DNA from: Chryseobacterium artocarpi | GTDB lineage: Bacteria; Bacteroidota; Bacteroidia; Flavobacteriales; Weeksellaceae | Length of the DNA: 64,000 nt | Direction of reading: 5' to 3' | Assembly: GCF_001684975.1 (NCBI RefSeq) | Contig: NZ_MAYH01000002.1 | Location: 55,744 to 119,743, forward strand | In this document: piece by piece, positions 53,310-62,598 of the stretch | Layout of the letters: every line of letters starts with the position of its first letter | Numbering within the stretch: position 1 is the first letter of the stretch | Program-made: the position numbers and the translations under genes | Notes under the pieces: generated by a model | Databases searched by the model: none | Seen by the model: the letters and a program-made list of their open reading frames with translations, nothing else | What the model was told of the DNA's origin: nothing

Positions 53310-56300
53310 ATGCAAAATTCTTATACAGTCATCAATGCTTCAGCCGGATCTGGGAAAACTTATGCCCTGGTTCAGAGACTCCTGATGATCTGTCTCCGTT
53401 ATCCGAATCAACAGCAATCGATAAGGAATATTCTCGCGTTGACGTTCACCAATAAGGCAGCCAACGAGATGAAGGAGAGAATTTTGTCCTGGCTTGGAAA
53501 TTTTGCCGCCGGCAATTATGCTGAGAATGCTGATCTTAAAAATATTCAGAAAGCCTTCGAGGAACAAGGTCTGAAAATTACCATTGACGAACTGCATAAA
53601 CGATCTAAAAAGTTACTGGATCACATTCTGCACAATTATTCTACATTGAATATCGGAACAATTGACCGTTTTAATTCAAGGCTGGTAAGAAGTTTTTCTT
53701 ATGAACTGGGATTAGCAAAAAACTTTAATCTCGAAATTGAAGCGGAACCTTATTTAATTGAAGCAGTAGATAAAATGCTGGATCAAATTGGTGAGAATGA
53801 AACGATCTCCAATTCTTTTATGGATTATGTGGATTACAGCCTTGAGAATAATGAAAGGATTAATCTTAACAAAAATCTATATGATTCTGCAAAAGAGTTT
53901 GTAAAAGATATTCACTATGAACATCTGAAAAACAACGAAAGTTTTGATGATGCCAATTATGAAGATATAAAGAATACGCTCCGTAAAGAGATTATCCTGA
54001 ATAAAAAACAATCTGTCGAACTTGCAGCAGCAGCTATTGATTTATTCAAATCCAGAAATATTGAGATTGAAGATTTTGCGCAAGGAAAAAACGGAATCGG
54101 GGGATTCTTTACAAAAGTTATAGACTTTTATCAACAGAAAAGAGCGGGATTCCCTTTTCCTACTACACAGGAAGAGTCTGTGATTAATAATTACAGAAAG
54201 GGAGCTTCTTCAAAATCAAAGCATAAGGAAGCTGATATTTTAGAAATTCTTGATCAGCTTATTGAATGCAGAATGAGATTGATTCTCCTGTATATTGAAA
54301 CGCAGAAGAAAGAAAAAGTTTTATCTGCTTTGCTGCCTTTAAAGGTTAATAAAGATATTCAGGATGAGCTTAAAAAGATTGAGGAAGAAAATGATCTTGT
54401 TTTACTTTCAAAATTTAATATTCTGATCAATGAGAATCTTAAAAACGAGCCTTCAGCCTTTATTTATGAGAAAGTAGGTTCACAGTTTCAGCATTATTTC
54501 TTTGATGAGTTTCAGGATACTTCAGAGCTTCAATGGCAGAATTTTGTTCCATTGAGAGATCACAGTGTTTCATCTGAAAACACTTCATTTACCTTGGTAG
54601 GTGACCCAAAGCAAAGTATTTACAGATTCCGAGGTGGAGAAAGTAAGCTGATGTTGGATATTATCAATAAAAAGGAATTTTCACCTAAAGAAGCAGATCT
54701 TCTAGTTTTAAAAGACAACTGGCGAAGTGCAAGGAATATTGTCCAATTTAATAATGAATTGTACCAATATCATTCTGAAGGTCTTGAAGAAGAACATAAG
54801 AATATTTTTGGTACAGATGCGGAACAAAGTTCTAAGTCAAAAATTGACGGAAGAGTAAAAGTAAATTTGATAGAAAACCTTACAAACGAAGAGTTTTATG
54901 ATGATACTTCAGAGAGTATGCGAAAGGATATTCAGGAGTGCCTGAACAACGGCTTTAAGTTTTCTGATATTACCATTCTGTGTCGTGGAAATTTTGATAT
55001 TTTCAGTTATTCACAAAAGCTGGGTAATTTAAAAGTAAATTACAATGGCGATGAAACCAATATCAAAACTATTTCTGATAAAGGTCTTACGCTTGAACTA
55101 TCCAATACACTGAAGGCTGTAATTGAATTTCTACGATGGGAGATCAATCCTAAAAACAGAACCTGTCTGATTATGATGATGTATCATCTGAATACACTCG
55201 GGAAGGTTCATATGACAGATTTTACGCTTGATATGCTGGAAATACTGGGTATTGAAAGTCATGACGAAATTCTTCAGTTTATTCAGCAGAAATATTCTTT
55301 ACAACTTAAGCAGGATAATTTCCCTAGGTTTAATCTTTATAATTTTATTGAATATTACATCAATGAATTTTCTGTAGAAAATAAAGAAACCGACTTCCTT
55401 CTGAACTTTCTGGAAATGCTTTTCAATTTTACTCAAAATGCCGGGGTAAGTACAAAAGAGTTTTTAAAATATTGGGATGAAGAAGCTTCTTCATATACAA
55501 TTCAGGCTTCGGAAAACATTGATGCTATTCAGATTATGACGATCCATAAGTCTAAAGGATTAGAGTTCCCAATTGTTTTTATTCCCATGATCAATAAAAA
55601 CCGAGACAGTGAGTTTACAAACTGGTTTGAGACTAGTGAAAGTGCTGCATTAAAATCAGTAAATATAAATCAGTTCAGTAAAAACCTTGAGGTTTATGAC
55701 GAACAAATACAATCCTTTAACAAGAAAAATTCTTATAAAAATCTGATTGACAGGTTATGTCTACAATATGTAGCCACCACAAGACCTGTTGAACAGCTGT
55801 TTTTCTATCTTCAAAAGCCAAATAAAACGTCTAATAATCTGGAACTTTTAGAATTTATTCAAACAAAAAATACGGAGAATGCTGATGAATTTGATCTTTA
55901 TGAAGTGAATCCTGAGATGTTAAAGAAACATTCAAAAACCAAAAGTTCATCTTTTAAAACACAGAATATTCAGAATTTGAAAAATGTGAATGAAAAGACA
56001 ACTTCTATTAAAATTGCCACTCCTTCCAAAAATTACCAGGTTCGTAATGAGAAAGTAAGGATTGGACTTTTCGTCCACGAACTTTTATCAAAGATCAATA
56101 CTGAGAAAGATATTAACAAAGTATTGGAAGGTTATGCACTGGAAGGACAGATTACTATTGAAGAGAAGAATGAAATTCAGGCAACTTTGCAGGAGATCAT
56201 AAAAAAGTATGCGGAATTTTTTGATGAGAAATGGGAGGTAATCAATGAAAAAGATATCATGATTTCTGAAAATGGAGAAAGTCATATTTCAAGACCAGAC

Positions 56301-56450
56301 CGTATTCTAAAAAGCGAAGATGGTTATATTATTGTTGATTTTAAAACCGGTGAACCGAAAGAGAAAGATGAGTTACAAGTACAGGGATATAAGAATATTC
56401 TGAAAAGGCTTGGTAAAAATGTTATAAAAACACAAATCATTTACCTTTAA
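53310..56450 (+). CDS. AddA/RecB-like UvrD helicase-nuclease
   Basis: A 1046-residue SF1 helicase with a C-terminal nuclease, of the AddA/RecB type that processes double-strand ends for recombination. Walker A is ASAGSGKT at 10-17. DEFQDTSELQW, LVGDPKQSIYRFRGGE and IMTIHKSKGLEFP mark later helicase motifs. The PD-(D/E)XK nuclease is in the last ~120 residues (RPDRILKSEDGYIIVDFKTG). An AddB-type partner is not visible in this window. ATG start. Alternatively it may be a stand-alone helicase-nuclease. Confidence 0.9.
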   Translation: MQNSYTVINASAGSGKTYALVQRLLMICLRYPNQQQSIRNILALTFTNKAANEMKERILSWLGNFAAGNYAENADLKNIQKAFEEQGLKITIDELHKRSKKLLDHILHNYSTLNIGTIDRFNSRLVRSFSYELGLAKNFNLEIEAEPYLIEAVDKMLDQIGENETISNSFMDYVDYSLENNERINLNKNLYDSAKEFVKDIHYEHLKNNESFDDANYEDIKNTLRKEIILNKKQSVELAAAAIDLFKSRNIEIEDFAQGKNGIGGFFTKVIDFYQQKRAGFPFPTTQEESVINNYRKGASSKSKHKEADILEILDQLIECRMRLILLYIETQKKEKVLSALLPLKVNKDIQDELKKIEEENDLVLLSKFNILINENLKNEPSAFIYEKVGSQFQHYFFDEFQDTSELQWQNFVPLRDHSVSSENTSFTLVGDPKQSIYRFRGGESKLMLDIINKKEFSPKEADLLVLKDNWRSARNIVQFNNELYQYHSEGLEEEHKNIFGTDAEQSSKSKIDGRVKVNLIENLTNEEFYDDTSESMRKDIQECLNNGFKFSDITILCRGNFDIFSYSQKLGNLKVNYNGDETNIKTISDKGLTLELSNTLKAVIEFLRWEINPKNRTCLIMMMYHLNTLGKVHMTDFTLDMLEILGIESHDEILQFIQQKYSLQLKQDNFPRFNLYNFIEYYINEFSVENKETDFLLNFLEMLFNFTQNAGVSTKEFLKYWDEEASSYTIQASENIDAIQIMTIHKSKGLEFPIVFIPMINKNRDSEFTNWFETSESAALKSVNINQFSKNLEVYDEQIQSFNKKNSYKNLIDRLCLQYVATTRPVEQLFFYLQKPNKTSNNLELLEFIQTKNTENADEFDLYEVNPEMLKKHSKTKSSSFKTQNIQNLKNVNEKTTSIKIATPSKNYQVRNEKVRIGLFVHELLSKINTEKDINKVLEGYALEGQITIEEKNEIQATLQEIIKKYAEFFDEKWEVINEKDIMISENGESHISRPDRILKSEDGYIIVDFKTGEPKEKDELQVQGYKNILKRLGKNVIKTQIIYL

Positions 56451-56622
56451 AGCCTAATACTTTATATTTCTAAAAAATATCATATAATTAAGATAAAAAA
56501 CATCTAAAATAGAAAAGGTTTGATTATTTTTATTCACATTACAATCTAATCAATTATGTACTTGAACGGATAAAAATTCAAGTTAGAAAGTTTACAACAA
56601 TTTTCTAAGTAACTAAAAACCC

Positions 56623-56847
56623 ATGAAAATATATTTAATCTCTTTTCTCATAAGTATCATCACCATGACTATGTCAGGAGTTGTCGTATTTAATATTCTA
56701 GATTATATAGATCCGCCGGTAACGAAAGAAGGTTTTCGATATATGCCTGCGGAAAATCTTTTAAAGTCTTTTTTTTCCAGCTGTATCATTGGAGCGGTTG
56801 TTTTTATTTTAGCTATCAGAATACAAAGGCAAAGACGGAATAAATAA
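56623..56847 (+). CDS. Small unknown two-helix membrane protein
   Basis: A 74-residue protein with hydrophobic helices at ~4-26 and ~48-66, a polar loop (DPPVTKEGFRYMPAENLLKS) and a basic C-terminus. No family recognised. It starts 172 bp after the helicase and is followed 5 bp later by another membrane gene, forming a small operon. Confidence 0.6.
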   Translation: MKIYLISFLISIITMTMSGVVVFNILDYIDPPVTKEGFRYMPAENLLKSFFSSCIIGAVVFILAIRIQRQRRNK

Positions 56848-56852
56848 ATTTT

Positions 56853-57224
56853 ATGCTTGAAAATTTTATCTTTAAAAACTGGAAGGCATTATTTCATTTT
56901 CAATGGATCAGCTTTAGCCTCTTCATTGTCTTAACTATTATCTATTATTGGGATAAAACGGCACATATTTACTTTAATCGGAATCCTGATATCATCAATT
57001 TTCAAAGTATATTTTCGTTGCTCATGACCTATCTTTTTATTTCCTTTCTTTTCATTACCATATTATATCCGATATTATTTCTGCTACAAGCTTATTATAT
57101 CCGGAAAAAAGAAATGGCTAGCAAAAAATTAATTTTCCTGCTTGCTTTGTATCTATTATCCATGGTTTCACTCTTTTCACTGTATACTATTAATAATAGT
57201 CATTCTATACAAACCGTTTTGTAA
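56853..57224 (+). CDS. Small unknown three-helix membrane protein
   Basis: A 123-residue protein with three hydrophobic segments (~18-33, ~50-78, ~88-107) and an aromatic-rich N-terminus. No family recognised. The 5-bp spacing suggests cotranscription with the preceding 74-aa membrane protein. Confidence 0.6.
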   Translation: MLENFIFKNWKALFHFQWISFSLFIVLTIIYYWDKTAHIYFNRNPDIINFQSIFSLLMTYLFISFLFITILYPILFLLQAYYIRKKEMASKKLIFLLALYLLSMVSLFSLYTINNSHSIQTVL

Positions 57225-57344
57225 TAGCAAAAACATTAAACTAAAAATATAGATTAAAAATAAACTTCTAAAAATCAAAAACCTACAACAAATTAATGAT
57301 AAATTTGTGCAAAGCTGAACTAGCTGTTTATTCTGCTTTAAATT

Positions 57345-57369
57345 GGATTAAAGCTCACTTCTATTGAAT
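57345..57369. repeat. Second copy of dispersed repeat family G
   Basis: GGATTAAAGCTCACTTCTAT then TGAAT; 21 of 25 bases match 35329-35353. Lies just outside the ferritin terminator, as the other copy lies at the pyrC terminator. Confidence 0.55.
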
Positions 57370-57382
57370 ATTAAATCACTTA

Positions 57383-57414
57383 TAAAAAAACCGCTATTCT
57401 ATAGAACAGCGGTT
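57383..57414 (-). terminator. Terminator of ferritin
   Basis: Reverse strand ACCGCTGTTCT / AGAATAGCGGT with one G-U pair, then TTTTTTTAT. The G-U pair is a mismatch on the other strand, which supports use for the minus-strand gene. Confidence 0.88.
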
Positions 57415-57441
57415 TCTTATTGTTTAAAACTTTTTAAATTT

Positions 57442-57951
57442 TTAAGCAGTTGTATCAGGAGTAAATACTCTTTGAGATAATTCCTGGTCAAAAAGATATA
57501 ATGCAGATGGATTATCGCATACCATTTTGATCTTGGTTACGTACTGAGAAGCACTTGCCTCTTCTTCTACCTGTTCGTTGATGAACCATTGAAGGAACGA
57601 TGTTGTTGCAAAATCTCCTTCTTCATTAGCATTTTTTACAATATTAAAAATACTTTTAGTAACTACTTTCTCATGTGCCAATGCTTTTTCAAAAATATCC
57701 GTTGCACTTTCGAACTCATGTGGAGGTTTTGGAATTTCTCCGATGATGATTTCTCCACCTACGTCATTCAGATAATCAAACATTTTATCTGCATGCATTA
57801 ATTCTTCTTTGCTTTGTACTCTGAAGTAGTTGGCAATTCCGTCCAGGTCTTTCCCTGAAAACCATGCAGACATTGAAAGATAATATTGAGCGGCGTATTG
57901 TTCGTGAGAAATTTGTTCGTTAATTAATTTTGCAATTTTTTCGCTAACCAT
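57442..57951 (-). CDS. Ferritin, FtnA-like
   Basis: Non-haem iron-storage ferritin that oxidises Fe(II) and stores it in a 24-mer shell. I use the ATG at 57951 (MVSEKIAKLINEQ), giving 169 residues; the longer frame opening at 57999 extends over the promoter. Ferroxidase-centre segments are HEQYAAQYYLSMSAWF, SKEELMHADKMFDYL and QWFINEQVEEE. Monocistronic, with a good promoter and terminator. Confidence 0.93.
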   Translation of the reverse strand: MVSEKIAKLINEQISHEQYAAQYYLSMSAWFSGKDLDGIANYFRVQSKEELMHADKMFDYLNDVGGEIIIGEIPKPPHEFESATDIFEKALAHEKVVTKSIFNIVKNANEEGDFATTSFLQWFINEQVEEEASASQYVTKIKMVCDNPSALYLFDQELSQRVFTPDTTA

Positions 57952-57969
57952 AAGTATTAAATTTATATT

Positions 57970-58001
57970 CAAAAATAGGGAATAAATGCCCGAAATCAAA
58001 A
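57970..58001 (-). promoter_or_regulatory. Predicted promoter of ferritin
   Basis: Reverse strand TTTTG (58001-57997), 19-nt spacer, TATTTTTG (57977-57970): both boxes match the Bacteroidota consensus. The expected leader is about 12 nt. Confidence 0.7.
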
Positions 58002-58023
58002 GTTTTACGGAAAATTAATACAG

Positions 58024-58049
58024 AAAGGATGGAAAAAAATCCATCCTTT
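58024..58049 (-). terminator. Stem-loop after the Spy-like gene
   Basis: AAAGGATGGA / TCCATCCTTT with an A6 loop, 30 bp past the Spy-like stop. The T-run after it is weak. Confidence 0.6.
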
Positions 58050-58078
58050 ACACATTAAAAAATCAAAATTATGAACTG

Positions 58079-58525
58079 TTATTTTGCTTCCGGAGCAGCA
58101 GTATTCATAGGCTTTTTCATCATTCTTCTATCCTTCATTGCTATTCTTTTCTGTTCCATTTTAGCTTGTCTGTCTGCCTGCCATTTATCATATTGTTCAG
58201 GAGTAAGAATCTTCTTCATGTCAGCATCCATCTGTGCTCTTTTAGCCTTCATTTCTTCCATTTTGGCTTGTCTTACTTCTTTATTTTTTTCAAAATCAGC
58301 TTTCATTTCAGCTTTTCTTTTTTCATGTAATGCCTTTACCTGAGCAACTTGTGATTGATTAAGATTAAGATCTTTCTGTATCTGCGCCATATGCTCCTGC
58401 TCTTTTTGCTGCATTTTCTGTTTCATTTCTGCTTTTCTCGCTTCTTTGTCTTGTGGAGTTGTCTGTTGTGCCATTGCAAAACTTCCCATACCGATAAATG
58501 CTATTGCTAAAACTAATTTTTTCAT
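58079..58525 (-). CDS. Spy/CpxP-like periplasmic protein
   Basis: A 148-residue exported protein (signal peptide MKKLVLAIAFIGMGSFAMAQ), entirely helical and very rich in Lys, Glu, Met and Gln, with the LTPEQYDKW motif near the C-terminus. It resembles Spy/CpxP periplasmic chaperones of envelope or metal stress. A perfect 18-bp palindrome lies 33-50 bp upstream and may be an operator. Similarity is partly compositional, so the family is moderately certain. Confidence 0.75.
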   Translation of the reverse strand: MKKLVLAIAFIGMGSFAMAQQTTPQDKEARKAEMKQKMQQKEQEHMAQIQKDLNLNQSQVAQVKALHEKRKAEMKADFEKNKEVRQAKMEEMKAKRAQMDADMKKILTPEQYDKWQADRQAKMEQKRIAMKDRRMMKKPMNTAAPEAK

Positions 58526-58557
58526 CTCTTTAAAATTTAATTAATTGTTATTATATC

Positions 58558-58575
58558 TTTTTGATTAATCAAAAA
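58558..58575. promoter_or_regulatory. 18-bp perfect palindrome upstream of the Spy-like gene
   Basis: TTTTTGATTAATCAAAAA, centred ~41 bp before the ATG, in the promoter zone. An operator is possible; the A/T-rich composition makes chance harder to exclude. Confidence 0.45.
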
Positions 58576-58642
58576 ACTATAAGTTAAATTAACAAATTCA
58601 TAAATAATGTTAATTTTTAATAAAAATAAATCAAAATAAAAG

Positions 58643-58676
58643 CAAAAAAAAGGACAGATTATAAAAACCTGTCCTT
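58643..58676 (-). terminator. Terminator of the GFR-repeat gene
   Basis: AAGGACAG / CTGTCCTT stem with an 11-nt loop, followed by TTTTTTT on the reverse strand. Confidence 0.82.
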
Positions 58677-58704
58677 CACACCACTTAAATATAATATATG
58701 AAAA

Positions 58705-59667
58705 TTAATTCCTTACTAAGCTTCCTCTAAAACCGCCACCATTACTTCGATTTTGGCTTGGAGCTGGACTTTCAGATCTTTGTTGTCTGAAACCACCACT
58801 ATTTCCATTTCTGAATCCGCTGTTATTTTCTCTTGCAGGCGTTGATTCTCTCTTTACCTCATTATTGTTTCTAAATCCGCCACCATTACTATTTCTGAAA
58901 CCGCCATTATTATTTGGGTTTGTTCTGAATCCATTATTATTATCCGAATTTCGTCTAAATCCTTCTGAGTTATTTCTGAAACCTCCATTGTTATTTTCTC
59001 CACGGAAGCCACCATTTGAATTCCCTGAGTTTCTGAAACCATTATTCGGTCTGCTTGTATTTCTGAAAATTTCAAAAGTAGGATTATCCGCTCTTCTATA
59101 TCTTGATCTGTCTATTCTGTAGATATTGATATTTACATTTCTATATCTTGGCATTACAGAATATCTTGGTCCATAATAGGTTCTTCTGTAATCCTGGAAA
59201 TATACTATAGGACTTCTTCCTCTGTAATAATTATTCTGAAATACAACAAATACTCTTGGTCCCATGATTCTTTCCAACGCATAAAATCTATCATAATACC
59301 ATCTGTCCGGATTATATCGATAGAAATTATCCCAGGCAGTAAAACTTGCATAAAGATTATTCAATCTCATAATCTGATCCACCTGCCAACGGTTTAATCT
59401 ATTTTGAATAAAGAAACCATTCCAGTCTATATTAATGATACTACTTCTATAGTCGTTATAATAACTTTGATAATAATCCCCTGGATAATAATCCTGTGGA
59501 TAATTGTAATAATAATCATCAGGGAAATAATTCCGGTCATCTTCATCGCCATAATAACCATCACCATTCTGATAATAACCATCATCACCCCAACCGTTAT
59601 TCGGATACTGCTGAGCGGACGTCAAAACGCCTAACCCAAAAGCCAATCCTAAAAATATTTTTTTCAT
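58705..59667 (-). CDS. Secreted protein with Tyr-rich head and ten GFR repeats
   Basis: A 320-residue exported protein (signal peptide to ~18). Residues ~20-75 are rich in Tyr/Asp (DDYYYNYPQDYYPGDYY). A middle region (~76-200) has a folded core with LNRWQVDQIMRLNNLYASF and FVVFQNNYYRGR. The last ~110 residues contain ten GFR tripeptides separated by Asn/Gly/Ser-rich spacers, without an anchoring signal. No family recognised for the tail; its low complexity suggests a disordered, possibly surface or nucleic-acid-binding, segment. Confidence 0.75.
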   Translation of the reverse strand: MKKIFLGLAFGLGVLTSAQQYPNNGWGDDGYYQNGDGYYGDEDDRNYFPDDYYYNYPQDYYPGDYYQSYYNDYRSSIINIDWNGFFIQNRLNRWQVDQIMRLNNLYASFTAWDNFYRYNPDRWYYDRFYALERIMGPRVFVVFQNNYYRGRSPIVYFQDYRRTYYGPRYSVMPRYRNVNINIYRIDRSRYRRADNPTFEIFRNTSRPNNGFRNSGNSNGGFRGENNNGGFRNNSEGFRRNSDNNNGFRTNPNNNGGFRNSNGGGFRNNNEVKRESTPARENNSGFRNGNSGGFRQQRSESPAPSQNRSNGGGFRGSLVRN

Positions 59668-59730
59668 CCTTACAGTCGTTAATTGGTTAATATATAGCAG
59701 AATATCTTTATTCTATCTTTTTGATACAAA

Positions 59731-59769
59731 TAAAAAAAAGAAGTTAAATCCTGAGATTAAACTTCTTTT
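59731..59769 (-). terminator. Terminator of the 4-alpha-glucanotransferase gene
   Basis: AAAAGAAGTTAAATC pairs with GATTAAACTTCTTTT (14 of 15) around CTGA; eight T's follow on the reverse strand. Confidence 0.85.
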
Positions 59770-59806
59770 AAAATATTATTAACTTATTGATAATCAAGTG
59801 TTAAAT

Positions 59807-62458
59807 TTACAACCTTCCACTATCTTTAATCCAATGAGCTATTTTTTCGTTAAATACTTTTTGCTCTTTTAGATCCTCTAGTTTCAAATGCATTCTATAA
59901 CGCCAGTAATGAGGGAAAACAGCCGGATTATTGATCCTTTCATTATCCATTTTACTGTTAGTAAGCCTTTCATCTGTTGCCAGAAACTCCTGAATAGGGA
60001 AAATTGCCAACATTGACTCATTATAAAGATGTTGCTTCATAATAATCTCTGCCAAATATGGTGTCAATTCTTGAGGGGCTTTTCCATATTGAATCAATTG
60101 TTGATTAAAATACTTTTGTGTCAAAGCGGGATCTTCTTTCCACCATTGTCTTAATGTAGAGCTGTCATGAGACGAAGCTGTAACTACATTCATATAATTT
60201 GCATTACGAGGATCATAGAAAGGAATATTTTCCGCTGGCATACGTTGAACTTTAAGCGCGATGATTGCCAATTCATCCATAACAACAGGTACGCATGCAG
60301 GAACCATTCCCAAATCTTCACCACAAATCAGCATTTTAGTAGCATTCAGGATCACCGGAAGTTTTTCCATGGCTTTTTCATACCATAAATGATCTTGTCT
60401 TCTGAAGAAATAATCATGGTAAAGATCGTATATATTTTTCTGTTCAGCTTCCGGAAGATATTTATAGGATTCTGTACTATAAACATTGAACCTTGGATGA
60501 TAAACAGTTTCTCCGTTTCTCTCTTCTGTTAAGAATAGTACATTAGCACAAAGTGAAACTAATTTCTCCTCAAAAAGACCAAGTGACTTTTTCTGGAAAG
60601 AATCTACCAGTTTTCGTTGGGTATTAAATTCTTCTTTAAATGAATACGTACCATCTTCATTACGATTCATAAATGCAATTGCTTTTTCGCTATCTCCGGC
60701 AAAATATTTCCATAATATCTCATTGTTGATAAATGGCTTACAATACCTGTCAAATTTAAACGGAATCTGCCATGCTTTAAATTCATCCAATACGATAGGA
60801 ACAGCCGGATAAAAGTACCCTAAAATCCCTTGTACGGCAGATATAGGCATTCTCCAGATTCTAAAGAAACCTAATATGTGGTCTATCCTCATTGCATCAA
60901 AATATTGTTCCAATGCTTTAAACCTGTTTTTCCACCATCGATAGTCATCAGCTTTCATCGCTTCCCAATTATAAGTTGGGAACTCCCAGTTTTGTCCAAG
61001 TTCTGTAAACTGGTCTGGTGGTGCTCCAGCCTGAAAATCCATTCCGAATAATTCAGGTTCTGTCCAGGCTTCTACAGAATATCTATAGATCCCGATTGGT
61101 AAGTCTCCTTTTAAAGAAATTCCCAAACTATGAGTATAATCTACTGCATCTTTCAACTGTACATGAAGTTGATATTGCACCCAAGCATGAAGCATGGAAA
61201 TATCATAATCTTTACTTTTTGTTGAAACGAATTGCAGAATCTTTCCTGCGATATATTTTTTGTGAGTTTTCCACTCGTTGAAATTTGGTGTTTTATACTT
61301 ATCCCTCAATACACAGAATGCGGAATAAGGAACTAACCAATATTCATTATCCTTGATGAACTTTTTAAAATTTCTATCTTTATAAATCTTGTCTTTTTCT
61401 GCATAGAAAACAGCTTTCAGATACTTCCATTTACCTTCGATCATCTTTTCATAATCAATCAGATCAAGATTATTTAATGTCTCTTTTTCAGCCAGATACT
61501 CATTAACTAACTCTTTCGGTAAAGAAAAATCAAGCTTTTCAAGTGAAATATATTGTGGATGTAAAGCATAGACAGATACTGCAGCATAAGGATATGAATC
61601 CGTCCATGAATAATTAGCTGTAGTATCATTGATCGGAAGAATCTGAATAATCCCAAGGTTCGTTTCCTTCGTCCAATCTGCAAGCTTTTTAATATCTGTA
61701 AACTCTCCCACTCCAAATCCATCATCACTTCTTAAAGAGAATACAGGAACCGCAACTCCCGCATCATGATACATTTGGTAACCTTTAAATTTAAAATAAT
61801 GATTGGATACAATCTGTAAAACATCTTCCTGCGGATTCGCAGCTGTAAATCTGTTTTCTCCCGTTTCTACATCAATTATTCTACCTTCTTTTTTATCGTA
61901 AATACAGTATTTAAATTGAATAAATTCATCCTCAGGAATATCAACAGATGTTTCCCAAACCCCAAAATCAGTCTGATACAAAGGAATAACTTTACCATAA
62001 TCCCAGTTTCCCAGAGAGGCAGTACTTCCAAACAATACAATTCTCCAGTCACGATTATAGATAGGAGCTTCAATTCTGAATAAATGAGTATGCTTCTTTA
62101 ATACAGTAGACTTTTCTGGTGTAAAATCGTGAAATTTGTTATAAAGAATTTTGTTGTTTAAATAGTTCTCAGGAAAATTTTTATTATTCCATTCATCAAA
62201 GATTACAAACTCTTTATAATTGTGAGGAAAATTAAGATGATGCGATACAAATTCGTCTCTTAAAATATTCCCTTTTTCATTCACCACCCGATATTGATAG
62301 GAAATGGACTTTGAAAAATAATCCACTTCGCATTTCCATAAACCGTTCTCTGCAGAAAACATAGTATGAATATGAGCCGAAGCTCCTTCCTCACTTATGA
62401 CCAACTGTAGATTTTCTCCAGCCTTTACAATATATTCTACATTAAAGTATAGCTTCAT
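59807..62458 (-). CDS. 4-alpha-glucanotransferase, DPE2-like (two CBM20 + GH77)
   Basis: Amylomaltase that transfers glucosyl or maltosyl units between alpha-glucans. Its 883 residues hold two N-terminal starch-binding CBM20-like domains (~1-100 and ~115-215) before the GH77 barrel, the arrangement of plant DPE2 rather than the ~500-700-residue MalQ. Predicted catalytic residues are D526 (MRIDHILGFFRIW), E714 (CGEDLGMVP) and D765 (SSHDSSTLRQWW). No signal peptide, so cytosolic; probable role in maltose/glycogen metabolism. Monocistronic. Confidence 0.92.
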   Translation of the reverse strand: MKLYFNVEYIVKAGENLQLVISEEGASAHIHTMFSAENGLWKCEVDYFSKSISYQYRVVNEKGNILRDEFVSHHLNFPHNYKEFVIFDEWNNKNFPENYLNNKILYNKFHDFTPEKSTVLKKHTHLFRIEAPIYNRDWRIVLFGSTASLGNWDYGKVIPLYQTDFGVWETSVDIPEDEFIQFKYCIYDKKEGRIIDVETGENRFTAANPQEDVLQIVSNHYFKFKGYQMYHDAGVAVPVFSLRSDDGFGVGEFTDIKKLADWTKETNLGIIQILPINDTTANYSWTDSYPYAAVSVYALHPQYISLEKLDFSLPKELVNEYLAEKETLNNLDLIDYEKMIEGKWKYLKAVFYAEKDKIYKDRNFKKFIKDNEYWLVPYSAFCVLRDKYKTPNFNEWKTHKKYIAGKILQFVSTKSKDYDISMLHAWVQYQLHVQLKDAVDYTHSLGISLKGDLPIGIYRYSVEAWTEPELFGMDFQAGAPPDQFTELGQNWEFPTYNWEAMKADDYRWWKNRFKALEQYFDAMRIDHILGFFRIWRMPISAVQGILGYFYPAVPIVLDEFKAWQIPFKFDRYCKPFINNEILWKYFAGDSEKAIAFMNRNEDGTYSFKEEFNTQRKLVDSFQKKSLGLFEEKLVSLCANVLFLTEERNGETVYHPRFNVYSTESYKYLPEAEQKNIYDLYHDYFFRRQDHLWYEKAMEKLPVILNATKMLICGEDLGMVPACVPVVMDELAIIALKVQRMPAENIPFYDPRNANYMNVVTASSHDSSTLRQWWKEDPALTQKYFNQQLIQYGKAPQELTPYLAEIIMKQHLYNESMLAIFPIQEFLATDERLTNSKMDNERINNPAVFPHYWRYRMHLKLEDLKEQKVFNEKIAHWIKDSGRL

Positions 62459-62523
62459 CTATATTTTTTTATAAAAATAGTATTAAATATCGAAAAATAA
62501 AACTTCTTGAATATCAAATAATC

Positions 62524-62563
62524 ATTAAAAAACCTTTTCAACACACTGAAAAGGTTTAATGAT
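62524..62563 (-). terminator. Terminator of the T9SS cargo gene
   Basis: AAACCTTTTCA / TGAAAAGGTTT stem around ACACAC, extended outward by CATTAA/TTAATG, with T's on the reverse strand. Confidence 0.85.
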
Positions 62564-62598
62564 AAGTCAAATATTTTAGTATTTATTTCTTCACCGGA

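Noticed and set aside
59404..59634. Ile-rich 76-aa plus-strand ORF
   Set aside because: Shadow of Tyr/Asp codons in the GFR-repeat gene on the opposite strand.
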